Assembly (NCBI GenBank): GCA_019321725.1
Contig: CM033119.1
Coordinates: 16,318,694-16,382,693 of the forward strand
From: Paulownia fortunei
Lineage: Eukaryota > Streptophyta > Magnoliopsida > Lamiales > Paulowniaceae
Length of the DNA: 64,000 nt
Direction of reading: 5' to 3'
Shown here piece after piece: positions 12,399 to 24,274 of the stretch; position 1 is the first letter of the stretch, and each line of letters starts with the position of its first letter. The position numbers and the translations under genes are program-made. The notes beneath the pieces are model-generated. The model searched no databases. It was not told the origin of the DNA and saw nothing but the letters and a program-made list of their open reading frames with translations.

Positions 12399-12719
12399 AA
12401 GTACTTATTAACTTTCATGTTAAATATACGTATACATTAATTATGAGTTTCTATACGTATACATAGACCCAACCATGAGTCGGGTCCAAATCGAACCCGA
12501 CCCATAATCGAAACCGTATTAAATGGGTCAAAATCCGTTGATCATGGGTCCGAATATATTTAAGTACTTATTAACTTTCATGTTAAATATACGTATACAT
12601 TAATTATGAGTTTCTATACATATACATAGACCCAACCATGGGTCGGGTCCAAATCGAACCCGACCCATAATCGAAATCGTGTTAAATGAGTCAAAATCCG
12701 TTGATCATGAGTCCGAATA
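12399..12719. repeat. Tandem duplication, period 163 bp, spanning the left hAT junction
   Basis: Two nearly identical units, about 12399-12556 and 12562-12719, each starting AAGTACTTATTAACTTTC and ending CATGAGTCCGAATA or CATGGGTCCGAATA. Each unit contains the host flank, the 8-bp target site and the first about 90 bp of the hAT element, so the duplication happened after insertion. In the inner copy the target site CATATACA is intact; in the outer copy it reads CGTATACA. Confidence 0.9.
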
Positions 12720-12874
12720 ATTCGGACCCATGAACCGTCGGGTCTAACCCTTGGAACCGCTGAGCCGACCAGGCGATTCCAAGCAAAAAATAAAAAAAAA
12801 AGGAAAACTAGCCGTTGTCAAGTCCAAACGGTCATTTTGACCATTTTTTTTCTTTTTCTTTTTAATTCTCCCCC

Positions 12875-12882
12875 TATAAATA
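12875..12882 (+). promoter_or_regulatory. TATA box of the hAT transposase gene
   Basis: TATAAATA about 180 bp upstream of the transposase ATG at 13055, followed by a C/T-rich likely start region (CCACTCCACTC) and an AT-rich leader without an upstream ATG. This is the expected layout for a plant pol II promoter inside the element. Confidence 0.6.
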
Positions 12883-13054
12883 CCACTCCACTCTTCATTT
12901 TTTTCTACACCTAACTCTTAACTCTCAATTATTTATTCTCAATTATATATTATTTCAATTATTTCATTAAATCTTTTTTCATATTTCATTCATTTCATCT
13001 TTAATTATTCATTACTCAATTCTATATTCTAAATTTTCATCATTTATTAAAAAA

Positions 13055-15072
13055 ATGGTCTATTCAAACAACAGAGGTAAGGGAAAGATGACCGCAAATG
13101 ATAAACAATCAAAGTTCAACATCGATTGTGAAGTTGAATTAAGTGATGAGGAACAAACTCAATTTTATACTACTCAAGAAACAATGAGTGATGTTCATAC
13201 TCAATCTACCCCATCTCTCAAATCCTTCATTTTTACAAAATATTTTGATAAAGCGACACTTCCAAATTGAAAGATACGAGCAAAGTGTAAATATTGTTCG
13301 CAATATTGCAAATTTTAATTCGGATGCGGTTATAAATCCTTAAAAAGACATGTGGAGAAGAAATATTTAATAGAATTTGATATTGATTGTACCCAAACTC
13401 AAATGTCGTCGCCCGCATCTTACGGAGCCGGTGGAGGTAACGATTTTTCTTTATTAAATATAATGATGTTAAATATAGAGAAAAAATAGCTAGATTTATT
13501 TTTGTTGAACATCTTAGTTTTAGTTTTGCAAATAAATTCTGTTTTAATGAATTAATTCAAACAAAATATAATCCGACGGCTAAAGGTGTTCCACGAATCA
13601 CACTAACACGCCATGTAAAAAAATTATATAATCAAAATAAAAAAGAGTTAAAAGAATTATTAAATAATGTAAATAATAAAATTTCTTTATGGAGTAATAT
13701 TTGGAGTGATAATTGACAAATACATTCATATATAGGTAATGCATATCATTTAATTGATAATTCTTAAATAATCAAAAAAGATTACTTGCATTTAAAATTT
13801 TTGATAGTTCACACACAGCGACAAATATTTTACAAATTATATTTTTAATATTAGAATAATATAATTAATAAAAAAATTTCAATATCATTTGACAATGTTG
13901 CAGTTAATAATACTAATATTGGTGATCTTAAAGTTGCATATGACCATCAATTGATGGTAAATTTTTTCATATTATATGTATATGTCGTATTTTAAATTTA
14001 TATATACAAGAAGATTTAAAAGTTTTAGATAATCAAGTTAAATCAATTAGATAAATATTTTTTTTTATTTATAGACACATCCAAATATTAATAAATAATG
14101 ATTTAGATTTTGTAATGTTAATAGTGTGAGGCCTAAAAAATTTTTACGGTATATTCCAACCCATTGGAATTCAACATATAGATTATTAAAAAAATCTATC
14201 GGCTATAAAGATTTATTATGTTAATTTTTTTTACAAATTATTTATACTTCTTTTCATTTATATCCACATCATTTGACAGTATGTGAAAAAAAATTATAAT
14301 ATTTTAAAAATATTTAATGATCCTATTTTATAATTATCTAGTGTTTATTCTCCAATTTCTCATTTAGTATTATTAAATTATTGTAATATTACATTAGTTT
14401 TACATGAAAATATTAACTCCCAAGATGAAAATTTAGTAAATCGTGCTTTATCAATGCAATTGAAATGAAAAAAATATTTTTTTAAAATTTCAGATATTAA
14501 TTTAATTGTTATTATTTTTTGTCTTATATTTAAATTAGATGGTTTACAAGAATTATTATTAATTTATTATAATACTTTAAAACATAATAAAAATAATTAC
14601 ACTTTAGATATTAATAACATTATATTTAAAATTAGAATACTTTTAAATAGATTTTATAATGAATATAGTTCCAAATATGGTTCATAATCAACTTAAGTTG
14701 ATATACATAAAACTAGTAGTAGAAGTAGTTTTAGGCTTACGACAACACAACTTTTACTTAGGAAATAGAGTAAACGTCCTCGATGATCCTCAAGTTTTAA
14801 TTATAAACTTGAGAGTTATTTTAATATTTTCATTTGAATTTAAAGAGACAAATGACGACAGAGAGTTCGATATTTTGCGATGGTGGTCGTAAAAAGAGCA
14901 AATGTATCCAGTTTTGTCCGTAATAGCGAATAAGATACGTGTTTCACCTGCTTCAACCATTGCGAGAGGTAATATATTGAGTGAGAAACGCTCAACATTG
15001 TATCTTGAGAATTTAGAAGTCCAAGCATGTCTTAATGATTGGATCAAAACTTCAGTACAAAGACAAGGTTAA
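13055..15072 (+). pseudogene. hAT transposase, multiply disrupted
   Basis: In the ancestor this enzyme would excise and insert the element. The reading frame opens at 13055 (ATG after an A-rich leader) and runs 71 codons to a TGA at 13268. Just beyond, a BED-type zinc finger is recognisable (CKYC near 13290, then LKRHVEKKY near 13345, where the usual final histidine is tyrosine). A decayed catalytic RNase H-like region follows with frequent stops and frameshifts. The C-terminal dimerisation domain is clear at about 14865-15065: FDILRWW, YPVLSVIA, SPASTIAR, then ACLNDW. Order and spacing are those of plant hAT transposases. No intact version can be read. Confidence 0.88.
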
Positions 15073-15785
15073 TCGGATTTGGAGGAAGATCAAGAGGAGA
15101 ATAAGGACGAAACTACGAAGAGAACGGGTAAGAGTGATTGACTCACACTACTCTCTAAAGTAAGAAGGGTTAAAAGTTAAGAGAACTACGTGAATTTTGA
15201 TTCATTTATACCCTAAAATGATATGCATGTAACTTAAATTTAAGTTTAAGTCCCTTTTTTATTATTAAAATAGTTTTTAATTATATAATTAAATTTTTGT
15301 TAATATTTTTTTAAATTTAAGTGCAAATTTTTTTATTAAAATTTAAGTTTAAACTTTAAAATTTCAAGTTGAGCATATTTTTTTTTATATTTATTATAAT
15401 TAGAATATTTGATACTTTAAATTTTAGATAATTTTTTTTTTAAATTTAAGTTAAAGTTTATTCATTAAGTTAAAAAATTAATGATATTTTTTTTTAAATT
15501 TAAGTTCAAAATTTTTCATTCAAATTTATGTTTAAAATTTCAAACCCTTATTTTGTTTTAAAAAAGTTATAATTTTGTAAAATTAATGGTTAGTTAAAAA
15601 GTTACAAATTTTCAAAATATAAGGTAAAATTAAAAAAAAAAAAAATTCAATGGTTGGATTCGGAACCGTAACCATAACCATCTTCACCGATTACGATTAA
15701 AAGTCGAGATTTTTTTGAACCGTAGAACCAACGATTCCAAACCGTAACTGATGGTTTTTAAATCGTGGTCAGGTTTACATATACA

Positions 15786-17037
15786 TAACAATAATTATTA
15801 TTTTTAGCATAATGTAATGATAACTTTTATAATTTTCTATGTACATATATAATTTTCGACCACAAACAATAATCTTTGTATTTTATAACTCATGCATAAA
15901 TTTTGATAAAAGAAAAGAAACTATGCAAAAGTAATACTAAAATATAAAACTTTTTGTAAATTAATAAACTAGTCATTTATTGATAAATAAATAACCTCTT
16001 TAAAATAATATTTTTTTCCTAATATTCATTTAACAAATAAAAGTAAAAATCATGTATACATATCCAAATCTGAATCCTATTCAATTATTAAAAGTTCTTA
16101 TGTTAATATTTCTTTTAACAACTTCACATTAAAATAATTGATTTTACACAATTTATGAACATTGATTATCTTTGCATAAAGCAGTATTTTTTTTAACTGT
16201 ATTTTTAAATATACAATCGAATGGATAATTTATTAGAAATAAGCATAGACACAATAGTTGATTTTTTTTTTAACATAGTTGGATTCGAATCTTAATCAAA
16301 TTGACCATGCAAGACTGTATTTGGGTCGATTTGTATTCGAATTTGATTGTTGATTTCATACACAGGACCAAGATCGGCAAATAAATAAATTCTTATTAGA
16401 TCAAATTCGGATCCGAATTATATCCATAGACAAGTAGACAACTCTAAATTTTTTGGATAAAAATGCAAAATTCTATCTAGACTGAAGGATGCAAAATAAA
16501 TAAAACTTTTTAATTTACATAGTGCCTTCAGTTTATTAAGCCTCAAAATAATTGTAGTTGGGTTTCAACCAATTTTAATTAATTGAAGTTAATTGAGTTT
16601 AAATAATTTAATTATACATATTTTTTTTTTTAGTGATTAAGTATAATCCAAGCTAGTTTTTTATTGAAAAATATAAGAGTTCAATCTTAATTGTTGAATT
16701 TAAAAAATTGAACTTTTAGAATTGATCTTGATTTGTTTTTACGTATCTCCACATATATGCACGGCTTGAGCCGCACGCTATCTATCTCCCTCTCAAACTT
16801 TTTCTGAGAATGCTTTTTCATTAATTCTCCTATATTTAGGGTGTAACTAATAATAGTACCTAAATCGAATTAATAATTTAATTCAATTTTGTTTTCGTGA
16901 CATTAAATTTAAGTGTTTTTTTTCTTTTTTTTTTTTTTAAATTCAATAAAAATATCTAGATGCGGGGTTAGCCTGCTTAATCTTGTTAAGCTCTTAAAGG
17001 TCAAAATAAAAAATAGAAATCACGCAAATAATTAATA
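15786..17037. other. AT-rich intergenic region
   Basis: No gene is supported. 16260-16450 has a TTCGAATCTTAATC-type repeat phrase that looks like transposon remnant, not a tRNA (no paired stems around it). The rest is low-complexity AT sequence. Confidence 0.5.
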
Positions 17038-17495
17038 AGGATACTCACAGTTCGATTAATCAGTCGAATTGAATAAAAATTGAAATTTTGATTTACACCA
17101 TAATCAAACCGGAAACTTTGATTCAATTTTTTATTTTTAATTTTTAAAATTTTTATTCTTGATTTGATTTTGATTTTTAATTTTGGTTAACCGAACATGA
17201 ACCAAAAATCAAATTATAATTTTTGTATATTTGTATATATAATTTTTATATTTATTTATTTATTTTAATACTATTTTTTTCACCTAAACAAAAAATAATA
17301 AATAATGAATATATTTCTAATTCTATTATTTAATTTTTATCTATTTTTTATTTTTTTATAAAAATTCTATTAATCTAAAGTTCAAAAAAAGTTTGGTTAT
17401 AATGAAGCTGAATCAGATCGATTAATTGGATTTGGTGTCTGATTTATAATTTTAATCAATTTTAATTTCGTTTCGATATGACAATGAGCACTTAA
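17038..17495. mobile_element. Probable degenerate non-autonomous hAT-like element
   Basis: The left part (ATACTCACAGTTCGATT) and the right part (CGATATGACAATGAGCACT) are loosely inverted (xTxCTCA near both outer ends). The interior repeats TTTGATTTTTAATTTTGG-like phrases and CCGAAC/AACCGG motifs typical of plant hAT derivatives. No target duplication was found, so the limits are approximate. Confidence 0.4.
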
Positions 17496-17544
17496 ATGCT
17501 TTGTTTATTTATTTGTTTTTTTTTTTAAAGAATAATTTTTTTAT

Positions 17545-17830
17545 TAACAATTGAACACCTTGTCGCGTGCTCCCAACACCACGTGCTCTCTTTCTTTCTT
17601 CAACAGCTGTTGCCATCTGTCAGACAGGCCTCTAGGGGGCCCACGGCCACATCACCGATCTATGGTAGGACGAAGAATATTTGTCCACGTCATCACCCCC
17701 ACGGGCGCCATCCGTATTCCCTCCCACACCTTTGCAGGAATATTCCGAACCACTCACAGCCACCCATTCTTGAGTTTATTCCCTTCTTCTCTCACCTCTC
17801 AATGCAAAGGGCAAAAATTAACCACAAAAT
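17545..17830. promoter_or_regulatory. GC-rich island with ACGT-core motifs, function unknown
   Basis: A sharply bounded, comparatively GC-rich 280-bp block in very AT-rich surroundings. It contains CACGTG (G-box, 17580-17585), GTCCACGTCATC (ACGTCA core, about 17690) and GGGGGCCCACGG. An open frame 17551-17835 spans it but the translation resembles no family I know and lacks supportable splice context. It lies about 1.5 kb upstream of the IFRD gene on the same strand and could be a distal promoter element, the promoter of an unrecognised transcript, or a captured fragment. Confidence 0.35.
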
Positions 17831-17835
17831 CGTAA

Positions 17836-19164
17836 GGCTGTGTTTGGGATACAATAATAAATGCATATTTGCATTCTTCTACGTATTATATTATATGCAC
17901 ATTTTTTTTATATTTTTTTACCGGACAATTGACAATAATGCCCATATTTCACTGAGCATTGTTATAAATTTATTAAAACAAAATTGTTGTTTATAATTTG
18001 AAGGATACATAATTATTTATTTTAATTAGTTATGTGTTCTTCATAACTTAGCAGGTTTTGTGTCATTAATTTTTTTTTTACAAGTAAACATTAAATTTAA
18101 GATATACCATAATAACATGAAATCATGTGAATTATTAGTTGTATGATCCAAAAATTCCAAATAATTTAAAATCAGAACTCTAGAAGCTGAATTCCTTTTT
18201 GAGGCATGAAACACTATTGAAACGATATAATTTCTTGCTTGATAAATTTATAAAAAATATTAATTATTTTCAATATTCACAAGTTTTAATCTCATCGAAT
18301 TCAAAACAAACTCTAAATATATTTTCATGGTGATTTTGCTCCATCGTTATCATTAAGGCAAAATAGAAAAAGTTTAAATATGGCATTTTAGTCAAATGTT
18401 TAACTAAAATAGTATAAGTAAAATGCATGTAATAATTTGTGGAGCGCAAATATTTTAATTATGATAATCTATATTTAGTTATGCAAACATCAAACCATTA
18501 GATTTCAAATGAGTTTCACCAAAACCAAATTTATAAAATAAAACCTTTTCTCACTTTATGTATGAAACAAGTTAGTATAATTTTTTTCAAAAAGGATTAA
18601 AAAATAAAAATGACTTGTACCACAGTTACACTCAACATATCAATGAGAGTTTTTTAGAGTTGACTTTTTTGCCCCCCTACAAATTAATAACCAAATTTAG
18701 AAAAAAAAAATTATCAACCGTTAATTAGAATAACTATTTTATTTAATTTTCGTGAGGCTTCTTTTTATAAAATAAAGCAATTATATACATATATATATAT
18801 ATATATCTTGTTGTTCTTCCATTGCTATCCATCAAAATAATTATTAAAATAGCAAATAATCCTCAATCATTTAATGGGTATTGAGTATGTTGCCACCCAA
18901 AAAAAAAAAAAAAACAACAAAAGTATGTGGACCAAAAAAAAAAAAAAAAGTAAAAAAGAGAAGCATGAAATGTCAATTGCCAAACAGGCCCTTAGTCAAT
19001 TTACATCATGAACTCTCATTTATATTTTTCTTTCCATTTTCACAGATATTTCCTTCTCTGTGTATAATCTCACATCACACAAACTCTCAAAAATTCTTAC
19101 AACACGACTCCTTTTTCTCTTATCCAAAGTCCAGACTTCTTTCATGGAGACATTGTTTTCCTAT
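17836..19164. other. AT-rich intergenic region upstream of the IFRD gene
   Basis: No gene is supported. It contains a (TA)n run at about 18785-18805 and two A16-type homopolymers at about 18899-18950, which give a spurious lysine-rich open frame. The last 150 bp form the likely core promoter of the IFRD gene. Confidence 0.55.
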
Positions 19165-19172
19165 TATATAAA
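19165..19172 (+). promoter_or_regulatory. TATA box of the IFRD gene
   Basis: TATATAAA about 140 bp upstream of the start codon at 19313. A pyrimidine-rich leader (TTCTCCATCTTCCTCC, TTTTTCTTCTTTTTG) follows and contains no ATG before the assigned start. Spacing suggests transcription starts near 19195-19200. Confidence 0.65.
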
Positions 19173-19312
19173 GGAGGAATTTTTATATAACGCTGTTTAT
19201 TTCGCAGATTCTCCATCTTCCTCCATAGCATTTGTTCATCGTTCTTCAGTTAGTCAACCTTGTATTCATTTTTCTTCTTTTTGACATCGATCGAAGTTAT
19301 TAGAAGTGCATC

Positions 19313-22300
19313 ATGGGTAGAAGTAAGTATATCATAGTCCTTGATTGACTTTATTATTTGTGTAGGACGTTCTTTAGTTTACAATTTTGTGAATTTTTTT
19401 TCTTGAACAAGAAAACTAGGAATTTGTTATTATTCTATGAAATTCTTGTCTCGTTGATTGGAAAGGTATTGTGGGAAGGCTAAAGTTTATGGGTCCTTTT
19501 CAGTACTTTGGCTTTCGGTGTATTTTATGCGTGTGGTTTCGTTGAAGTTGGAATTTCGGGTTAATTTGTGATCTGCATAAGTTATTGATGCCGTTTTTTC
19601 GTTCTGGATATTCCCTTTTCTACTACATATACGAGTTTGCATACGACCGCGTTGATATTGGATTTATTTTCCTAAATATGTACTTTGTTCAGCAGGTGTG
19701 GGTTTATGAAGTTTCTTGAAGTTCTTGTCAGAATTCTTGTTTTCGTTAATTGAAAATTTATTTTGGAAGTTTCACTATTTTGCCTTTGGTGTATTTTATG
19801 CGCGTGGCTTCATTGAAGTTGGGATTTTGTGTTAATTTCTGAGGTTGTGTGCCCCCTTTTTTTTGCAAGTGGAATAGTCAAATACATGTCAATCGTTATA
19901 CCCAAATTTCTCTATACGTATTATGTATTCCATTCAAATTTATGAACAATTACATTATTCATAACTACTGTATAAATAGACTAACACCCACATTAGTGGG
20001 GTCCATGCGGCCTCAATTTACAAGTTCGCATGCGACCGCATGAAATTTGATTTGTTTTCCTTGATTTGTGCTTTGTTATGTCAGCTTTCCTCAGCTTATA
20101 AGTTTCTTTTTTTCTATTTTTTTCAAATTCCCTTTTGTAGGGTTAGTTTTAATTTTCAAGAACTGCTTATGTGAAGCTTTATTATTTCTTTTTGTGGAAG
20201 TAGTTGCCAAATCTGCTGTATGTTGCCACTCTGACTATCCTTTGATACCAAGTCCTTTTGTTTTTTTAATTGTTGTGAGTTAACTACGAGATTTCTTAAT
20301 CTTTCTTGTAATTTCCTAAATTTCCTTTGCTTTTGTCTTAAAAATTAAGTGTAGTAGCTATGTTAATTAGTCATTGTCTTTGAAAACACATTGAAGTTGG
20401 AAAGTTTGTTTTAAAAGGCTTTTATTATACATTTTAGGAAGTTCTCAAAAAAAGAATGCTACAATGCTGGATACCGATGATACAGCTAGTGTGAGCTCGT
20501 CATCATCTACTATGCCCTCAGACAATATGGTGTTGTCTGGTGTCAAGGAAGTGCAGGTGGATAGAGAATCTTTGCTTGATCAATGCTTAGATGCTTTGTA
20601 TGAGAAGAGGTAATTTGTTTGATTTTGTTATTTTTGTTATTGTGGTATGCACGTAATTAGGAGTTATTTGTTTCTTTTTCTGTTTTAACGAATTTCACAG
20701 GTTAGTATTGTTTATAATTGTCTTGGCATGCATAACTAACTATGATTAAATGCATGTCAAATTACTATCTTGGAGATTGGCCATATGGATAAATGTGATG
20801 AATGGTAAATGTATTTAGTTTAATTTAATGTAAAGAGGAGGAAAATATAAAGACTGTTAATAGAAGTGCATTTAATTTGTGCAGGGGGTCTACAAGAGAG
20901 AAGGCTTTGGCATCAATCATTGAAGCCTTCAATAACAGCTTACAGCATGAGTTTGCTGAAAAGAAGTACACACAGCCTCTGTTTCTAGAATTTTATTCTA
21001 CACATGTCCGTTTTGGTTTCTTATAGGACAATATTAGCGAGTTAGCGCATATCATTTCCTTTGTTACTGCTTCATTTTAAAATAAATGCTTCTTTTGCTA
21101 CAACATATGCGGTCAAACTATGTAATCTTTTAACTTATAATTGATTTATTATGTTGATTCCTTGACAACTTAGATATTATAGCTTTATTTTGTTATGTTA
21201 CTTGGCGTTTTCATTAATTTTAAAATAACTATATTGCCCTTAGAAGAAAAATAGTACTATTGATTGATCAGCAACTCCAACGGAGCATTCATTTTTGGAT
21301 TGAGGCACCACATGATAACCTTGATGGCCAAGTTGATGATGTGCTTTGAAGTTATTATTTGTTATTCCTGTTCCCCTCTTTATTCTTTTGATGGTGTGCT
21401 TTTGTATGTTGGGGGAAGGAGAAGTTGTGGTGAACTGTCTTTAAACACAGATATTGTACCATATACCATCAATCCACGTATTCAATTTTGATATACAAGT
21501 TGAACTATATGAGCTTTTGTTCACTATCTTTCAATTTTTTCAACAAGGTGTAATTGTTTTGAACTTCAGAATTATATAGTCTCATTAAGGCTTTAGGGTT
21601 GTATATATTTATGACTATCTTTTAGGTTCAAGAGTGGTATTGTTTTCTCCATCTAGGTTTGCTACGTTGCTGCACCAGTGCTTGAATTCCATCAGAAAGG
21701 GTTCTGCCAAGGAGGTTGCTTTGGCATGTCACGTGATAGGTTTTTCTTGGCCCTTTACATTATCACCCTTTATCTCAGAGTTCGGTGTTAGGCTGACAGT
21801 CATTTGTTATGCATTCTTTTATAGGACTTTTGGCTCTGACAACTGGTCCTGGGGAGAAAGCACAAGAGATCTTGCGAGAGTCAGTATCTCCTATATCAGA
21901 GGCTCTTAAAACTCGTCTTGAAACGTCTAAAGTATCATCGGTATGTGAAATGATGCTGGTTGTACTTCTGATTTCATTTATTGCATTCGTTGTATCCTCC
22001 TCTGATTCCAGACCTTTTTTTTGGTGTGTGTGGAAATCACACTGATATAATTACAGTTGCTTGAGTGTTTGGCTGTTATTACTTTTGTTGGTGGTGAAGA
22101 ACCTGAGCAAACAGAGAAATCAATGCAAATAATGTGGCAAATGGCTCATCCGAAATTGAGTTCCAATGTATGCATTTTCATTTATCATCTTGGTCATCAT
22201 GATTTACTCTATTCTGTGTGTACGCATAAGTATCCATGCCTGTGCATATACGTATACGATTCTGTTTAGTAGAGGCTGGGTTATCTAATTGTTAAAATTT

Positions 22301-24274
22301 TGTCGACTGTCAATTTCAGTAAGCATGTTAGTTGGTGCTGGTTAATAGTCTGTTTTAAAGGAATTTATTTGTATTTCAGGTGGTTGCTGCTAAACCTTCA
22401 CCAGCAATGATAACTATGGTGGTCTCTGCCTGGTCATTTCTTCTTACCACTATGGATGGATGGAGTCTCAACCCTAAGATTTGGCAAGAGTTAGTATTGA
22501 TTATCCTTGATTTTTTTTTTTAAATTTTTATCTCTCTTGTAGTTATTATCTTTAGTTGTGTGTAATTGAGTTGCAAATGCCTACTGAGAGTGCTAATGTC
22601 CTCTGGAGATAATTCAGGTCAATGTCCTACTTTTCCACACTGTTGGACAAGGACGACAGGCCACTACGCATTGCAGCTGGTGAAGCACTTGCTTTAATTT
22701 TTGAGATAGGGAGCCTGGAGAAATTCTGTGGAGAATCGAAGGTCTCTGGTGACATCTCTATTGATGAAGGGAATGATTCTCGGAGAACGATGTACATCCA
22801 TGGGTTAAGGAATAAGGTCATTAACCAAATGAGAGACCTGTCTGCTGAGGCAGGTGGTAAAGGTTCTGCCAAGAAAGATCTCAATAGCCAAAGGAACACA
22901 TTTCGAGATATTCTGGATTTTCTTGAGGTATGTATACATTGTTGTTGGATCAATCTATTTCATTCTGTTTCTGAATTGATGAACTCTATCAATGTGAATA
23001 TCAGTATGGTTATACCCCAGAAACCTCAACGAGGATTGGTGGAGAGTCATTAAACACAAGTGCATGGACTCAATCGATACAGGTCTATATTTTCTTCTTA
23101 CAGTTTTAATTGTGTAACATGTTTTCAGTTTCTGATGTTTTCCAATTTCTGTGACTTCATAGTTGAACTTCCTGAAGCATTTTCTTGGCGGAGGATTTGT
23201 GAAGCACATGCAGGTAGAACATCGACCCTTTTACAGAAGGCTGTCATGCAATGTCTTTACCTTATGGATTGTCATCATTTTTTCTTTTATCTTGTTTTGA
23301 CAGGAGAATCAATTTCTTCATGATGTCTTTGGTTTCTCACTGAAGAAAAAGCTTTCTGGGGTTGATCATCGTATGTCTGTAGGTGAAAAGGTTTGTAGAT
23401 CACCGTATTCTCAAAGCTATCTCTGCTTGTTGATTCATCTTGGGATTGACTTGTAAAGTTTATCAATAATAACCCATCAAGTTTTCTTACAACAATCTTC
23501 GATTTTGCTGTTAACCATGTATCTTGATTTGTCTACTGTTAGGTTAGGTTAATAATAATAATTTTGTTTCTAGTATTGGTACACCTTGTTAAAAAGCTCA
23601 TTTGCAGTATTAGCATTGGTAAATAGCCTGGTTTCAACTTCTTTGTTAGGCTTTATTTTTGGATTTTTTTTTCCTTTTCTTATTTTGATTTCTTTATTAG
23701 GGGTGGTTATTAAATCCTTGAAAGATTCTGTATTTTTCCTATTTTGTATTATCTGTGGTTATTGCTTGTTTTTTGCTTATGGTCCTTTTTTGCACTGAAA
23801 ATTTGACAGAGGATGTACAAGTCACCTAACTCTGCCCTTAACAAGGCAAGGACACAGTTACTAAACAAACAGCGCATGTTATCCCAGGTTCATCTTCTTC
23901 CTCTCTATCATGTTTTTTACTGGTATTTCACCCCCCTCCCCCCCACCCCCACCCCCACCCCCCTCGGGAATGGAAAGAAAATCAGCAATACAAAAAAACG
24001 GAAAATCATCATCTCGTAGCTGTGTTTGATTTTACCTGCTTTCAGATGCCTTGTGTTTAGTTCTAGGAACGAAGAATTCCTGAGTGAGCCCCATTTTATC
24101 ATCTAGGCTTCTTTCATTCACTGAGCAAATAACCATCATCACCATTTGTTGTTTCCCTTTCAAACTTTGTTAGAAAACTACTTTCCACAATATATATGTG
24201 CTTTATTCTTGAATTCTTTTCATCTGCAGGATAAGAATGCTGGCCACTATGCAGTTGGTTTTGCTGATGATTAA
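19313..24274 (+). CDS. SAT32: IFRD-family protein, SAT32-like
   Basis: Plant member of the interferon-related developmental regulator family. Animal IFRD proteins associate with ribosomes and act in translational or transcriptional control; the Arabidopsis member SAT32 (At1g27760) is linked to salt tolerance. Thirteen exons: 19313-19322, 20438-20609, 20885-20965, 21657-21739, 21825-21940, 22057-22167, 22380-22489, 22618-22927, 23005-23082, 23163-23213, 23304-23390, 23810-23887, 24230-24274. All introns are GT-AG and phases join without a break, giving 443 aa. The first exon holds only ten coding bases (MGR plus one base) before a 1.1-kb intron with GTAAGT donor. An N-terminal low-complexity SVSSSSST segment is followed by the helical IFRD repeat domain (about 55-330; LLDQCLDALYEKR, IGLLALTTGPGE, AGEALALIFEIG) and the C-terminal IFRD domain (about 380-428; VGEKRMYKSPNSALNKAR). 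It ends GFADD. It appears intact. Orthology to SAT32 is inferred from family and neighbour. Confidence 0.93.
19440..20090. repeat. Tandem duplication inside IFRD intron 1, second copy carrying an insert
   Basis: Unit A starts at about 19440 (AATTCTTGTCTCGTTGATTG) and unit B at about 19732 (AATTCTTGTTTTCGTTAATTG), period about 292 bp. Both then share a TTTGGCTTTCGGTGTATTTT-type block, a CGTTGAAGTTGG / CATTGAAGTTGG block, and a GCATRCGACCGC block followed by TACTTTGTTCAGCAG / TGCTTTGTTATGTCAG. Unit B is longer by about 160 bp (about 19850-20013), which has no counterpart in unit A. Both units end in sequences that look like 3' splice sites. All of it is intronic, so the protein is unaffected. 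Confidence 0.8.
23931..23965 (-). other. C-tract array in IFRD intron 12 (G-quadruplex potential on minus strand)
   Basis: Five C tracts of five to seven bases separated by single T or A bases. The minus strand therefore has five G tracts with one-base loops, the most stable class of predicted G-quadruplex; the transcript carries the C-rich side. It lies 44 bp inside the intron after exon 12. Also a likely sequencing and polymorphism hot spot. Confidence 0.75.

Larger units (their letters stand above)
12619..15785 (+). mobile_element. hAT-superfamily DNA transposon, 3151 bp, dead
   Basis: The element occupies 12627-15777 between identical 8-bp direct repeats CATATACA (12619-12626 and 15778-15785), diagnostic of hAT insertion. 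The ends are imperfect inverted repeats: TAGACCCAACCATG on the left, TAAACCTGACCACG as the reverse complement of the right end. GGAACCG/CGGTTCC-type motifs recur inside both ends, as expected for transposase binding regions. The interior carries a TATA box, a leader and a transposase pseudogene in the plus direction. Many stops make it non-autonomous now. Confidence 0.9.

Noticed and set aside
16260..16300. GGATTCGAATCTTAATC, resembling a tRNA T-loop
   Set aside because: No acceptor, D or anticodon stem can be drawn around it; it lies in repeat-like sequence.
17551..17996. Two overlapping open frames in the GC-rich island
   Set aside because: No recognisable family, neither frame preferred, no splice context; kept only as a compositional observation.
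18881..19171. Lysine-rich 96-codon open frame
   Set aside because: Produced by two long A homopolymers; it ends in the IFRD promoter region.
22627..23323. Minus-strand and off-frame open frames over the IFRD exons
   Set aside because: Shadows or intron read-through of the IFRD gene, whose exons join in phase on the plus strand.
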